From Strobilurus pachycystidiatus (Eukaryota > Basidiomycota > Agaricomycetes > Agaricales > Physalacriaceae): a stretch of DNA of 64,000 nucleotides. Positions 32,723-44,276 of this stretch are shown here, one piece after another. Every line of letters starts with the position of its first letter. Position 1 is the stretch's first letter. A program made the translations under genes and the position numbers. The stretch covers positions 1,922,001-1,986,000 of the forward strand of contig JAHLMK010000003.1 in NCBI GenBank assembly GCA_019915135.1, read 5' to 3'. The notes under the pieces are model-generated. The model ran no database searches. It was not told the origin of the DNA and saw only the letters and a program-made list of their open reading frames with translations.

Positions 32723-34790
32723 ATGGCTGAATCCTGGTTCCAACGCGAATTCCTCAACGGAAGGCGCCTGGCGTTCAACATCTTTTTCTACGGCACGCAC
32801 TTTTTCTTCTTTGGCTATGGTTGGTACAGTCAGGTGCGTCGATTGCCTTCAGCGTACAGATTAGGGGCCCTGATCTGCACAATTGCAAGGCCACAAACCA
32901 GAAGCTGGCCGCTCTCAATGCCTTGACGTTCTCCGTGTGGACTTCCCGTGGCGCAGGTCTCGTCCTTGCCTACGACGGTGGCCTGATCCTCCTCCCCATG
33001 CTCCGCAACATCATCAAGGTCATCCGTCCCAAACTCACCTGGCTCTTCCCCGCCGATGAGAACATCTGGTTCCACCGTCAGGTCGCTTATTCAATGGCTT
33101 TCTGGTCCGCTGTCCACACCACCGCCCACTACGTCAACTTCATCAATGTCGAGCGCACCCGTAAGACTGGTTCTCCTATTTTTAGCTTCCCTTTCTGATG
33201 ATGTGTCGTCGTGTCTCAGAGGTGCGCAAGCAGATCGCCCAGCAAATCCACTACACGCAGCCTGGAGGAATCACTGGCCATTTCATGTTGCTGATAATGG
33301 TTCTCATGTACGCGACCGCCCACCGCAAGATTCGCAACCAGTGCTTCGAAGCCTTTTGGTACACCCACCACTTGGCCTTCTTCTTCATGCTTGGTCTCTA
33401 CACTCACGCCACCGGTTGCTTCGTCCGTGACTCCGTCGATCCTGATTATATCGGAACCTTCCCCTTCTACTCGACCGAGCATTGTCTGGGTTACCTTAGC
33501 TGGAGGTTCATCATCTGGCCCGGGATTCTCTACTTCGGAGAGCGCGTCTACCGTGAATACCGTGCCCGTCGCGCTACCCGCCTCTCAAAGGTGCTCGTCC
33601 ACCCGAGTGGCGCCATGGAGCTGCGTATCATCAAGCCCAGCTTCAAATACACCGCTGGTCAATGGCTCTTTGTCCAGGTACCAGAACTTTCCAGTTTCCA
33701 ATGGCATCCCGTAAGTTTGGGTCTCCATCTACGAAAATTAATGACATTGATTTGTTTTGATGTCCATCAGTTTACCATTACTTCTGCGCCAGAGGATCCG
33801 TACGTTTCTGTGCATATCCGTCAAGTGGGTGACTGGACCAAGGGACTCGGTGACCGCCTTGGCGTTGGCCCGTCCGTTGTCGCCGCCATGACCTCGGCGG
33901 CGATGAAAGGCGCCGAGAAAGATGATAAATCGGCTGTTGCCACTCGTGGAGACTACGTTGAACTTGACGGATCAAGCTCGCTACCATCTGTCAGGATTGA
34001 TGGTCCTTATGGTGCCCCAGCTGAGGATGTCTTCAATGCCGAAGTTGCTGTCTTAGTTGGAGCTGGTATCGGTGCGGCCCTCTCGATCTCGCTATCAATA
34101 CCTGTTCTCATCATTCCGTTGCAGGTGTCACTCCTTTCGCATCCATCCTGAAGCACATCTGGTACCGCCAACGCCGAGGAAACTTGGGCACGTTGCGCCG
34201 CGTCGAGTTCTTCTGGGTTTGCCGTGATGCTCCGTCGTTTGGTTGGTTCCAAAGTCTGCTTCAGGAAGTCGAGGCTGCCCAGGCTGATCGTATGTGTTTC
34301 CCTCATCGCTTTCCCTATCAGATCCTGATACACCGCCACCATCCAGCCAACTTCCTGCGTATCAACATCTACCTGACACAAAAGATCAACGAGGACATGC
34401 TTTGGAACATCGCCGTTAACGATGCCGGCGCCGCCTACGATCCTTTGACGCTCCTCCGGACTCGTACCATGTTTGGCCGCCCCGACTGGATGACTATCTA
34501 CGGACAGATGAAACAGGCCATTGAGTCGGGACAGTACATTGCTGGATCGAAATCGCAGCTGAAGACCAAGGTTGCGGTATGTCCACTTGTTGTCACCGTC
34601 GACCCTCTTACTGAACTGTTCGTCTAGACCTACTTCTGTGGGCCTGGTGCCATTGCGACCGCATTGAAACAGGCGACGACTCACCACTCGAGCTCTTCCG
34701 TCAACTTCACCTTTGCGAAGGTACACCGTTCATCGCCTAATTGTCGTACCCTCAACTGACCACGACTCAAATTCACAGGAACACTTCTAA
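32723..34790 (+). CDS. noxA: Superoxide-generating NADPH oxidase NoxA
   Basis: gp91phox-type flavocytochrome that moves electrons from NADPH to oxygen across the membrane; in fungi Nox enzymes control hyphal growth and fruiting. The start is MAESWFQREFLNGRRLAFN. Transmembrane/haem region: FHRQVAYSMAFWSAVHTTAH and TGHFMLLIMVLMYATAHR, then WYTHHLAFFFMLGLYTHAT, with paired histidines. FAD binding: FQWHPFTITSAPED (after an intron near 33712-33770). NADPH binding: IDGPYGAPAED and VLVGAGIGVTPFASIL, the latter across an intron near 34072-34125, then RRVEFFWVCRDAPSFGWFQ. C-terminus FTFAKEHF, stop 34788-34790. No N-terminal extension or EF hands, so NoxA rather than NoxB/NoxC type. About eight introns. 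Identity certain. Confidence 0.95.
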
Positions 34791-35006
34791 ACTCTGCTGT
34801 GATCTAACGATCCGATTCTTGCTTGTTGCTTTTTGTTTTATGCTTATCGTGTAGCATTAGTACTACCCGAAATAAATCCTAGTGATATGATTAGACCATC
34901 TCCGTGATATGAATAGAGCAATAATGAAGTGGATAAAGTTAGTTTAAGGTATGTACAGACAGGTACAACAGAGCATCGCGCAACCCTCAGGCTCCCGAAT
35001 CCAAAT

Positions 35007-37200
35007 CTAATGTATGACCATCTCCTCCATCCGACTGCCCCACAGCTTTGTCCCGCGCTTCGGGCAGACGCTCTTCCGCAGGTGCTCTTGAGCGACCATT
35101 CTGATGGAACGTCGCGCGTTACGACTGTGGAAGAGCGACGCGCTATCCGAAGCCTTGACGACAGGCTTATCGATATCGTGTTCGGGAAAATACTCCTCCA
35201 GGTGCTCGTACACGTCCTGGAAGTCCGGACGGTGCCACGGAGAATCGTCGATGGGTACGGGCGGTCTTTGCCATACTGAGCCCGCCGAGTAGTCGGTGGA
35301 GTCTGTCTGTGTGGACCAGGTCATGCCGGCTTCGTGAGAGAAGGATGGGGTCGGTATGGGTGTGGGAGGAGATTGATAGGGGATGTGATAGTCTGGGAGG
35401 CGGACGGTGGAGTCTGTGGCAGGCAGGGGAGGGGGTTCGTACCCCGACCGTTCCCGCCCGCGTGTCTGGACGTAGCCCTCTTCAGAGCCAAAGTCGGGAT
35501 CGGGGTTGACGACGTAGAAGTTCTTCCGCCGCTGAGACTGTGCCGCCCTGGATGATGTTGAAGCGGTGGCGGCCCAGTTGAAGACTGCCTCGCTCCGTGA
35601 GGCTGTGTTGGTGGATGTTGGCACTGGGGTGCTCGGAGGTGTTATGTAGACGAGAGGTGGACCGGGGAGGAGGGTTTTCTGCGTACTTGTGGTGTTGGAG
35701 AGGCAGTCCACGGATTCTATCCTGGGGAGTTGCTGTCGATGACGGTCCGCGGGAGGTGGGACCGAGACGGACAGTTTCCGCGAATGCCGCTGAGTTGTGC
35801 GGCGTGACACAGAGGGCAGGACCGGTAGGTCCTTCTCGGTACCGCCTTCAGGTTTGCTGGCCGCTGGCTGAATTTCGGCCTGAGTAAAATGCCAGCCTTC
35901 ATTTGAAAGAAGGTACGGATGTCGCATCAGCTCAACCGCTGAGGGACGGTGGGCGGGATCTCTACCAAGGCACCATCAGAGACGTAAGAGGGAGGTGAGG
36001 AAGAACGTACTTGGCAAAGCAACACGCACGGAAAGCCTCAGCATCGTCTGAGAGGGAAACATGTGCCGGGACAGGTGGAGGTGTCTTGTGTTGGTGAAGC
36101 TGTCGGGTATAAGGGAATTGCAAGCGATACAAATTGGACAATTAACCTACCTTGAGCATAACTGGTATGACTTCTTCTCCATACCAAGGTCTCACACCGG
36201 ACCACATCTCGATGGCCATGCAACCAATGCTCCAGATGTCGACTTTGGCATCGTAGCCGGATTGCTTAGGATCCACGACTTCCGGCGCCATCCAATATAT
36301 GGTCCCTTTCATTCCAGTGAACGCACGAGCGTCGAGTTCATCCGTGAGGCGTTTTGACACGCCAAAGTCCGATATCTTGCATATTCCGTTCTGTTCGACC
36401 AAGATGTTTGCGGATTTCAAGTCCTAGAATGTAGACCATCAGAAGGTATAAGATGAAGAATGGTGGATCGACGGACTCGGTGTATGATGCCGCTAGAATG
36501 CAGGTATTCGAGTCCTGCCAGCATTTGGGACGTGAATGATTTGGTCAGACCCTCACTGAAGGATCCATGTTTCTTCAGACAACTCTCGATCGTGCCTCCT
36601 GGGACGTATTCCAAAAAACTGAAGGCGTTTCACTATTGACAAGCAATGCAAGAGAGGGCGAAGACGCACATATTGAGGGTATCTGAATTCTCTTCGTAGC
36701 CCAGAAACCGGACAATGTTTGGGTGATCGAGGTCGAACAGCGTGGCTCCCTCGAATTGTAATGCCTCTATCGCTTCTTTCTTCTGCTTCGTAGCCTCCAC
36801 CTCCTTCCGAGGTAGTTCCACTTGCTTGACAGCCATGATAGCGCCCGTATTTGCGTTCATTGCTAAATAAACGCGTCCATAGCTTCCTTTACCGATAAGG
36901 CCTCCGCGGATCCACTGGAAGGTGGCTAATCCGGGGCGGCGTTAAAGACACCTCGGTCTGGAAATGGGACACGCACGCTTTGCAGAGGACTTGAATGACT
37001 TTCGTCCTTTCTTCACTCCGTTGAGCATAGAATCTCTGATCCTTCCGGCCTAGAGAAGGACAAGTATGTAGTTGTTGAGTGCCAAGAAATGAACAAAGTC
37101 ACAAGAAGCGACGACACCGACACGGACCGTTTGGCTAGAACTCCGGCTGAGAAAAGGTACGGTCGATTGCGACTGTCCCGTTGTCGCATTCCTGGTCATG
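35007..37200 (-). CDS. MAPKKK (BCK1-like) serine/threonine kinase
   Basis: STE11-family kinase. A start at 37198-37200 gives MTRNATTGQSQSTVPFL; an intron then leads to IRDSMLNGVKKGRKSFKSSA, a pre-kinase segment typical of BCK1, and FQWIRGGLIGKGSYGRVYLA (glycine loop, about 36870-36910). AVKQVELPRK carries the ATP-binding lysine; HPNIVRFLGYEE, YVPGGTIESCLKKHG, GLEYLHSSGIIHRDLKSANI (catalytic loop), ISDFGVSKR (DFG), GTIYWMAPEVV and DIWSIGCMAIEMWSG follow. The C-terminal ~290 residues (35007-35927) are Pro/Ser/Thr-rich and probably disordered, ending RGTKLWGSRMEEMVIH. Yeast BCK1 has a very long N-terminal regulatory region; here only about 50 residues precede the kinase in this model, although unseen upstream exons are possible. 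Likely cell-wall-integrity MAPK pathway. Confidence 0.85.
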
Positions 37201-37600
37201 GCGGGTATGAGCAGACAGTGAAGGACTGTAGAGGACTCAGGACGTAGCCCACATGAAACACAGCGCCTAGTCGACGATCGTTTCTCTTTTGTGTACGGTT
37301 GCCGACTGAGATGATGGTATATCCATCACTCAATGACAGGCTGACGATCAAATCGCTAAGCAGCGTGGCCGACGCCTTTGTGGATCCTGCTGATGAGACC
37401 GAAGAGTCATGTATTTATTGCCTTGCCCTTGTCAAAGCAACCGTCCCGGCATAGCTCAAAGTGGGATAAACGGAAGCGCATTTGGTGGTCCCCGGAAAAT
37501 CCGGACCGAGCGCCGAAGAGCTTTGGTGTTGCTTGGCCAGGCCCATAGCGGCAGGTTTCGAACGCGCTTGCTCAAAACAGCCACTAGGCGCGTCGGTGCA
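37201..37600. other. Divergent region between MAPKKK and nucleoporin genes
   Basis: 400 bp shared upstream region of two divergent genes. No clear extra exon of the MAPKKK was found here, although short frames exist; a promoter for both genes is expected. Confidence 0.4.
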
Positions 37601-40600
37601 ATGGCCGCCGCTTTTGCCAGCTCGTCGTCGGCTCTTCTCTCCACCAATGTGCCCGGTACGCCCGCTTCTTGCCCGCTGTCCCGCCACTCATCTGGCGCAC
37701 AGACCTTTCCGTCCTGCAAAACGCCAGTCGGGTCTTGCACGAACAGTTTGCCTCTGATGCACAAATAATACCCGACCTCGGAGACACACTCAACACCCGT
37801 CAGTAGCGCCCACATTCTCTTTGGCTCCCACTCATATACCGCCACAAACAGAGGCGGGACCGGCGTCATCATCCTACAGCGTATTTGCCGACGATTTCAG
37901 AGTGCCCTTCCAGAAGCGCAAGCTCATTGGCATACCGGATGCGCTGTTCAAGCACTACCAAAGCAAGCCTCTCATCTTCTAACGCAGCTCCGTCTAATAT
38001 CGACCCAGGTGTAAAAGCAAACTCACACATGGGCATCATTCCCGAAATTGAACGCGTTTGGATCTCAATCGAACACAAACTACTCCTCTGGGACTACATG
38101 GAAGGGTGCGTCGCGCTATGCTACTCCACCCAACACGTGCTTATCCTCGTACAACAGCCAGGAAATAAGTTCGTTCGAAGACCAGCCCTATGTGATCAAC
38201 CATGTTGCACTCGTCAAGCCCAAAAAATCCCTCTTCATCGAGGAGATTTCCTATCTTCTTGTCATATGCACCCCAGTGGCAGTCACCTTGATTGGTGTTG
38301 CCCTGGCTCCAATTCCGGGAACGAAAAGAAAGACACTAACATTATACGCCACCGACCTCTCAATCGAGACGGACGTTGAAATGGGCTCGGTCATCGGAAC
38401 GCCCGATGGACGGATATTCATGTCTGGGTCGCACGACGGAAATCTCTATGAAATGCACTATCAAAGCACGGAATCCTGGTTTGGCAAACGCGTACAACTC
38501 ATAAATCACTCTGTTGGTGGAGTGCAGAGTCTTATACCGAGATTTGCTTCATCCAGCGTAGAAGGTAGATCACGTCGCGCCTGCTTTCTTGGTCGAATTC
38601 ACATGTTCCTCTTCCAGATCGAATTGTCCTGCTCGTTTCGGACACGTACAGAAATTGCTTTTACACCTTGACAGAACGTAACACAATCTCTGTGTACAAA
38701 CCGACCACCGACAAATCTGTGCAACACGTGCAGACCCTCTCGAATATATACAAGTCTGTCCAAGACAAGGCGCCTGGTTCTCCGGCCTTGACACCACAGA
38801 AATTCCAGATATTCGCCATCCATCCCATTGACCCCGCCGAATCCCGTTCTGGCGTGCAGATAGTTGCAGTCACTACAACTGGTGTCCGACTGTATTTCGC
38901 ACCCGCCATGTCGTATGGATACTCCTACGGCTCAATGGCACCTGCAGCAGGGAGCATGCGACCATTAGCGTTGCTTCATGTCCGACTGCCACCGCCTAAC
39001 CTCCTTCACCCCGATGAGCAGGAGGTCGCGTTCCGCCCACCTACCGCCTTTGGTGTCGCACCAACACCAGCCCCGCAAACCTCTCGTCCATATGTCTTCA
39101 ACGAACTCGACACCAGTACCTATATCGACGGCCTAATGATTGCTGCCCAACCTGGAGACGGACAAGACAACGACCACCTTCTGTGTGTCTCGCCAGATTT
39201 GACGCGTATCGGTAACTTGGAGCAAGTCGCGATTGCCCCTACTCCGTCCCGATATGTCACTGGGACAGCTGCAGGGAAGCCTCCTTTAACAGAGTATGCG
39301 TCCATTCTCTCTATACCGGGGAGGACGTGGAGTATGGCGGTCGTTCCCAAAACCACCGGCGCCCCAGATCCCAACCTTCCTTCCACTCCGGTGACGAACG
39401 AACTGGCTACGCAGTTCTCTGAGTACCCCCGCCAATTCATGGTCCTCACCAACGCCGGTCTCCATTTCTTGGTAAAACGACGCGCCCTGGATTATGTGAA
39501 GGCCGTTCTCGAGGAGTGGTATTCCGATGGAAATTTGCAACCTATGGTCGAGATGCGCGATAGGTAAGAGGGTTCGTATAGCTCCCCTGGTGACTGATTT
39601 GAAACATCTTTCTCGCCAGCTTTGGCCGGACGCAGACATGCGCCATTCTTCTCGGTCTCGCCAGCGGCAACTCCTTCCTTCCCCCGGCCGAGGACGCCCA
39701 GTCTTCGCCTCATGGTACCATATCCCCTGACCTGGCCAACCTCGCGAAGCAGGCCTTCTACGACCTCGGCGAGCGTCCTCGCTGGACCGAAAGAAGCACT
39801 AACGTCTATGCCAAAAGTACCTCCTTTACTACTCAAATTCTGAACTCAGATTGACATGCATGTAGACGATTCGACGGGACAAGCTGAATTTAGTGGTCGC
39901 AGGGATGGACTGGCTCTATACTTTGCCCGTTTGGTGCGGCCGATTTGGAAGGTTAAGATCACCACGCCGAGGTACGTACACAGTACAACTTTGTGGCATT
40001 GACCGACGGTCCCTTAGCGCGACTGGCGCTCATCAACCTACGGTCCCGGAGAAGATAGTCGTGGCCGTCCAGACGAACTTGACGTCGCTCAAGAGCTTTC
40101 TGGACAGGAACCCCCATTTGTTCCATATGTCGCCTGGAGACTCCGCAGCTCGCGCCCCTTCATTGGAACAGGAAGCATGGAAGGTAGCTCATATTTTTGG
40201 GTCTCCGTCTACCAGAGATCGTGCTGATTCTTGTCATCAGGCTGAACAGACTTCTGTTGCTGAGTTGACCAGTCTTCTAACGCGATCCATTGAGGCCCTG
40301 TCGTTCGTCCTGTTACTGACTGATTACAATATCGGAGAGCTGGTCACAAAGTACGCTTTATTCAGCGTCTCTATTCCACATTTCTCATGTATTCTTTACA
40401 GATGTCCTCCGGACATTCAGAAACTCTTCACACCTCAAACGTTCGAGGACCTCATCACTTCACAGAACGGGATGACTGTCTCCAGAGCGCTCGTCAATGT
40501 AGTGATTGATCAACAGATCGGGCAGCAACTCAGTGTCAGTCTGCTTTCTCAGCTGAGGTCTCGTGCAAGACATCTAATCCTCCTTCAATCTGTCCAGGTT

Positions 40601-42560
40601 GACACGATCAGCGAGGTGTTGCAGCAGCGGTGCGGATCATTCTGTAGTTCGGATGATGTGATGCTGTACAAGGTCAGGACTACCCGATTTCATATTGACA
40701 GTCGCTCATCGTGTTCAGGCCAAAGAGAACATTCGGAAAGCTGTCGAGACTCGGAATACCCACGAACGAGAAATCTGGCTGTCGGACTCTCTACGGTGCG
40801 TCATGTAACTGTCTACATGCCGCACTTCCTGATCCGCTTTTGCGTTTCCAGACTGTACATCAAAGGTGCTCGAATCTTGGACCTGGACAAGCTGCGAGAA
40901 ATTTGCGGTGATTTTCAACAGTTAACGTATGCAAAGGGTAAACTGCATTTTCCCATTATTCACGACTGGTAACTCAAACTATTGCTAGGCGCCGTTGAGC
41001 TTCCTCTTGCATGCGCGAACGTGTTTGATTCGGATAACATCGGTCTGTCGTATTGGTCCAATGGCAGCCCACCAAACGACACCCGGAAGGAATTCTACGA
41101 GCGACGATTGCACTGTTATGAGCTCGTCCTCGACTCGTTACGAGTCTTTGAGGAGAACTCAAATCTGAAAGTCACCGGAATGTCGTCTGAAGACCCCGAT
41201 GTCGTTCGGTCCCATGCTTATGAGTATGCTTTGGCCAGTCCCGATGAGATGTTCCACTCGACACTGTACGATTGGCTCATTGAGCGTGGAATGGCGGATG
41301 ACCTGCTTGAGGTACTACTTACTAAACTTTTCGCGACTTTTGACTGACCGGCGCTTGTTTAGATCCGACCAATACATCTCGAATCCCATCTCCGAAGGGA
41401 GCCCGCCACTGTCAAGAAGTACCAACTCTTGTGGCAGTTCTATGTAAAGGATGGGCAACCACTGCGGGCAGCCGAAGTCCTGAGCGTGATGGCTCAGTCT
41501 AACGAGTAAGTGCCAACCTCGATGCCTTCTCGAAGGTAGTCAGTTCCTGACTTCCATTGTAGCTTTGACTTGCACCTGAACGACAGACTTGAATGCTTAA
41601 CGTTGGCGGTCGGTAATGCCAAGTCGCATCCAGTCTCTTCGACTGGCCGTATCGAATCTGCGATTGAGTTCCTGTCTGAGCTTGAGGAGAAGCTGGATGT
41701 TGCCAAAGTCCAGCTGGAGGTGTTCAGTCTGTTGCGTCCTCACATGCAAGACGACCCCGTTGTCGGACAGAAAATCGCCCTCCTGGACACTCGTCTCCTC
41801 GATATTTCAGAGCTTTTCTTCCAGTATGGCCTTCCGTTCGATTTCCCGGACATCAAGCTGCTCTGCCTGTACACCTCTGAGCATCGCGATGAAAACCTCG
41901 TGCGCTCAATATGGAAACAGGTGTTCGACGATAGTGGGTAACCCTTTGTTCCTAAACCGTTCTAGTATCCTCATACCAGAATGGTAGTTATCGCGTCGTC
42001 TGACAGGCCAGTCGAGGACATACGGAGTAAAGTGGTAAATCTTGGGGGGCGTTTCTATCCCTCTGAGAGCGCGTTCCCTCTCCGTGAGTTTCCCGATTTG
42101 ATGGTACCGCTCTCACATTAATTACGTCCTCTCCATAGGGTTGATCACTGATCTCTTGGTCCGCTTTTCGCTGGAGCGGAGACCGGCCGCTGGCTGGGTG
42201 CCTCGGTTATTGGCGGAATGTCGCGTTCCCCATGTCGAGATCTGGGAAATACTGAATGATATGTATGAGTCACATGTGAGTGTTCTGCGCCCGTCCTTGA
42301 CGACGAAGACGCCGCTAATATGAGCTCAGATACCGCCGTTCAACGCACAAGCGAACGTGCAGGCTATATCGGCGGACATTGCCATCCTCTTAATGGACTG
42401 GCTAGAGGCTGCAAGGCGCCCGAACTCATCTATAGGGAGAGCGGAAGTACCTGTTGGACGGATAGACGTTGCGATCGACAAGTATCAGAGGGAGGCTACG
42501 AGCAACGATACAAAGGTTATGTACGAAAACATCAAGCGTCTCTTGAGGAGAAATTGGTGA
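37601..42560 (+). CDS. Nucleoporin Nup170/Nup155 family
   Basis: Inner-ring nuclear pore scaffold. It starts MAAAFASSSSALLSTNVP; a 47-nt intron (about 37660-37706) joins it to DLSVLQNASRVLHEQFAS. The N-terminal beta-propeller includes GIIPEIERVWISIEHKLLLW and WDYMEG (about 38030-38105), VQIVAVTTTGVRLYFAP and GRTWSMAVVPK. The C-terminal alpha-solenoid includes LLTDYNIGELVTK, FEDLITSQNGMTVSRALVNV, HSTLYDWLIERGMADDLLEV, YQLLWQFYVKDGQPLRAAEV, DRLECLTLAVGNAKSHPVSS and, at the end, DIAILLMDWLEAARRPNS and MYENIKRLLRRNW, stop 42558-42560. About 20 short introns; the coding part is about 1,300 residues, normal for the family. Family identity is secure; the individual splice sites were not all checked. 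Confidence 0.9.
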
Positions 42561-43244
42561 CCCGATGTACGCTGTATATCTGATGTATGTAGAATTTAGT
42601 ACACGTATGGGTTACAATGCCGCGCTAAGTAGCGGGGACGCAACAAGCAATTGACGACTGCTCCGAACGAGTTGACCTGAAGTACGCCGAAAACCTGAGC
42701 AGTCCGATGGACTTCATTGGGCAGCTTTTATCGACTTCCTTGATTTTGACCTGCGTTCGTCAACACCGCCAGGCCTGGTTGGTCAGCGGTTGGCGCAAAG
42801 CACGCAGTTCGTAACATGCGCACAAACTGAGCTACGAGGGTATCGACAAATCTGACTTGAGAAACTTGCCAATGGCAGTGGCTCAGAGCTCTTCGTTTTA
42901 GTCCTTCAGATTCCTTGATCAACAAGGCATATATACACTAGAGGGCGCTGGTAGCTACGAGCAATGATACAAGGGTCCGAGATGGTTGGTGACTTCAGTA
43001 GACATATGGCTAATCCAACGCCTTGCCACCCGAGATACAACCGCTTAGACGCGAAGTAAGAATGCAGAGTAATGCCTATAAATAAGGATGACAACGATGC
43101 TGAACAAGCTATTTCACCTCCAAAATTCTCTCCTCGGCATGCAAGAGGATTCGGTGAGCGAGACGCTGAGTGGCTTTATAGACCTGCCACATGGCACTGG
43201 ATTTCATAAACGAACAAGGCCGACGGGCAGGCATGGAGTTCCGC
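42561..43244. other. Intergenic between Nup gene and RING-CH gene (convergent)
   Basis: 3' flanks of two convergent genes. A 22-bp stretch from the last Nup exon (42495-42516) recurs with two changes at 42954-42975, suggesting an old partial duplication. No gene was seen. Confidence 0.4.
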
Positions 43245-44124
43245 TTACCGTGCAACTCCTAGCGCCAGGATAGTCAAGGCCAGGAAGGTTACAGGATCCC
43301 TTTTGTTGTTACCGTCTCGACGTCTGGCGCGTCGGTAGAATCCAAGGGAGATCGGATTGCCAGGAACTGAGAGTAGCATGTGCAGAATTGAAGCAGCACC
43401 GATCAAAGGCAGACCCAGAACTAGGCGAAAGAAAGTTGACTGCAGAAGACCTGGTGCGCTCGTAGAGTCAGAACGGAGGTAAGGAATACCATCGAAGATT
43501 CCCTCGTCTTCGATGAATTGGACAGCGGCTGGGACAAGGTCATTGAGAATGTCGAAAGGATAGATATACAAGATCCAAGACAAGGGATTGCGAAATGAGG
43601 CTGTCTGTGGGATCTCAATAGGCATTGACGCGTACTCTGACCAGACACGGCTTACTTCGAGAAAATGCATGAACCACGTTGTCACAAAGGAGGAAGTGTA
43701 TGAGAGGACGGCCAAGAGGAGAGTGGAAACCACCCCAATAACGACTAGGAACATCAGTTATTGAAGGCAGAGGATGGGGAAGTTGCTTACCGGGATTGTC
43801 CGCCATTCCAGCAAAGTTTGTTCGCACAAAGCGGTAGCGGTAATGACAGACGGAACAAGAGAAGAATGAGCTTTGCGCCGAGGATGCAACCCTCCAGCGT
43901 TGGAGGCATTTGACATGAACATACTAAGAGCGAATGGTAAACTGCTGGCTCGACGTCAAGCTGTACCTACTTACACTCATTGATCCTCGACAGAGACACG
44001 GCTTGACAAGGCGCCCAAAATCAGGCTCGGCATCGACGCCGTCCATGCATATTCTGCATTGCTTTTCTTCTGTGGCCGGTCCCTCGTCTGGCACGGCTGA
44101 GTGTTGTTCAGCATTGTCCATCAT
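43245..44124 (-). CDS. Membrane RING-CH (MARCH-type) E3 ubiquitin ligase
   Basis: The start at 44122-44124 gives MMDNAEQHSAVPDEG. A RING-CH domain begins CRICMDGVDAEPDFGRLVKP and CLCRGSMS (C4 half); after an intron the CHVKCLQRW and FSCSVCHYRYRF parts complete C4HC3 zinc binding. Hydrophobic segments follow: VVIGVVSTLLLAVLSYTSSF, the region after FRLVLGLPLIGAASILHMLL, and a last FLALTILALGVAR before the stop at 43245-43247. About 260 residues. It should ubiquitylate membrane proteins from an internal membrane; the target is unknown. Three introns were inferred, one just before VVIGVV near 43738-43790. Confidence 0.88.
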
Positions 44125-44276
44125 GAGAGTTCATGAGTAAGGGACACGCTTCATGATCGGCATCCGGATGCCGTGACATCAGCGATGTTTGTAATGCCGC
44201 TTTTTGACGCGTTTCTCGATGAACCCTTGTTGATAACGACCACTGCCGCCATCCTGAACGTCCTTGACGGCGTACA
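44125..44276. promoter_or_regulatory. Shared divergent promoter (RING-CH ligase and mitochondrial carrier)
   Basis: 152 bp separate the two start codons. No specific factor site was recognised. Confidence 0.4.
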
